Assembly (NCBI GenBank): GCA_029215795.1
Contig: JARDYH010000001.1
Location: forward strand, 231,845,654 to 231,909,653
Direction: 5' to 3'
DNA from: Anniella stebbinsi
Lineage: Eukaryota > Chordata > Lepidosauria > Squamata > Anniellidae
Length of the DNA stretch: 64,000 bases
The first letter of the stretch is position 1, and every line of letters begins with the position of its first letter. The notes beneath the pieces were generated by a model that saw only the letters and a list, made by a program, of their open reading frames with translations, had not been told where the DNA came from and did no database searches. The translations under genes and the position numbers were made by a program. Shown in pieces: positions 63,358 to 64,000 of the stretch.

Positions 63358-64000
63358 CAGGAACCCAGCAAGGGGACGATATGTCTAAGCTGATCGCTAA
63401 TTATGTGCATATGCGCATATCCTTCCTACCCTCTTTGCTTCTCGTGAAACCACCTCCATCTGGCCCCGTGTCTCCATGTAAAAAATACTCCATCAGGGTA
63501 CTTAAAAGAAACTTTATTTTCAGTTCACGTTGGGTCACCTCTTCCTGGAGCTTCCATCCAGAGAGATGGAGAACAAGGAGAAAGTTGCCAGCAGGAGACA
63601 GGAAATAAAACTAAATGAAAATGTGGGAGGTTTTCCCAGCGAAGGGGCAGTTCTATGCATGACATCAGGATCACAGTCCGCCCACTCTGATCGTTAATGC
63701 GCCTCCTCAGAAAGTTGTTTACATGAACATAAGGTGCTCTTACTCCCACGGTAAATTAAAAGTCGCTATTTAACGTGCATTTGATAATGCGCATAATTGG
63801 AGATAAAAAGCGCCTGGACCCCTGATTTGCGCTCTGCTCTTGTAGTGGTAAATTCGGTAATGCACCTTGAAAGAGCTTTAACTAGCTCTTGTAGAGGCAC
63901 CCTGAGAGAGAACAAGGCATTCTGAGGTGGGAGGCAGATGACATCAGCATCCCTGCTAATAAAAATGTGCTAGCGCTGCACCTCTGGCTTCACTACACCC

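Larger units (their letters stand above)
62777..63902 (-). mobile_element. CTCTACAAG-family foldback element, long copy 5
   Basis: 1,126 bp, inverted relative to copies 1-4. The right end, read in reverse, gives GGTGCCTCTACAAGAGC, AAAGCTCTTTCAAGGTGCAT and TTATGCGCATTATCAAATGC as in the other copies; the left end GGCCCCCTCTACAAGAG matches. About 780 bp of extra interior are present, including a 124-bp-spaced direct duplication and a CA microsatellite. No transposase motif is seen in its frames. Flanking TGT and TGA are a near match. Confidence 0.8.

Noticed and set aside
1..64000. A conserved host gene or multi-gene system hidden among the repeats
   Set aside because: I checked the longer frames on both strands for recognisable protein families. 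Only LINE, R4 and SGNH-type element proteins appeared. Small exons with unfamiliar sequence could still be missed without alignment or expression data.

Overview
The window reads as non-coding, repeat-dense DNA from an amniote, most likely a squamate reptile (lizard or snake). The basis is the mix of repeats: tRNA-headed SINEs of squamate type, CORE/MIR-like SINEs with LINE-type tails, L2- and CR1-group LINEs with the 3' hairpin tail CCGCCC...GGGCGG followed by AATAAATAAAT, an R4/Dong LINE with a restriction-like endonuclease, and many short hAT-like and Harbinger-like DNA elements. The species assignment is an inference. I see no host protein-coding exon, real tRNA or rRNA gene, or CRISPR array. 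All recognisable coding sequence is decayed transposon sequence, except one uninterrupted 195-codon SGNH-hydrolase-like frame that also appears to be element-borne.

Layout. 1-11 kb: microsatellites, a short foldback element (1684-2027), a tRNA-SINE broken by a hAT and an L2-type tail (3.6-4.5 kb), a possible 2-kb hAT-like element (5.3-7.3 kb), and long unassigned sequence. 11.1-13.5 kb: an L2-group LINE that lost its reverse transcriptase core. 14-19 kb: foldback DNA elements. 20.1-21.7 kb: a hAT-like fragment, then a unit with an SGNH frame bounded by 35-bp direct repeats. 22-26.7 kb: CR1 and L2 LINEs, one nested in the other. 31.3-32.4 kb: a GC-rich hAT-like element with a perfect 8-bp target duplication and a series of palindromic cassettes. 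37.2-38.4 kb: two nested Harbinger-like elements. 38.5-41 kb: an antisense R4/Dong LINE between TAA repeats, with a MITE nested in its RT. 43-52 kb: L2 tails, more copies of the foldback family, a hAT MITE inserted in the terminal repeat of its own relative, and a 195-bp hairpin. 52.6-53.5 kb: a large MITE with an internal duplication. 55-62 kb: CR1, L2, hAT and SINE copies, including a GC-rich palindromic hAT-like element at 58.3 kb carrying the same cassette as the 31-kb element. 62.8-63.9 kb: a 1.1-kb version of the 1.7-kb foldback family.

No genes work together here in the operon sense. The biology visible is transposon biology: serial nesting, target duplications, and exchange of modules between element families. 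The strongest candidates for something undescribed are the palindromic cassette bounded by CTTACCTG/CAGGTAAG in two different hAT-like elements, the CTCTACAAG foldback family with five copies of two sizes, and the SGNH-bearing unit. All family names come from recognition by eye, without any database search.
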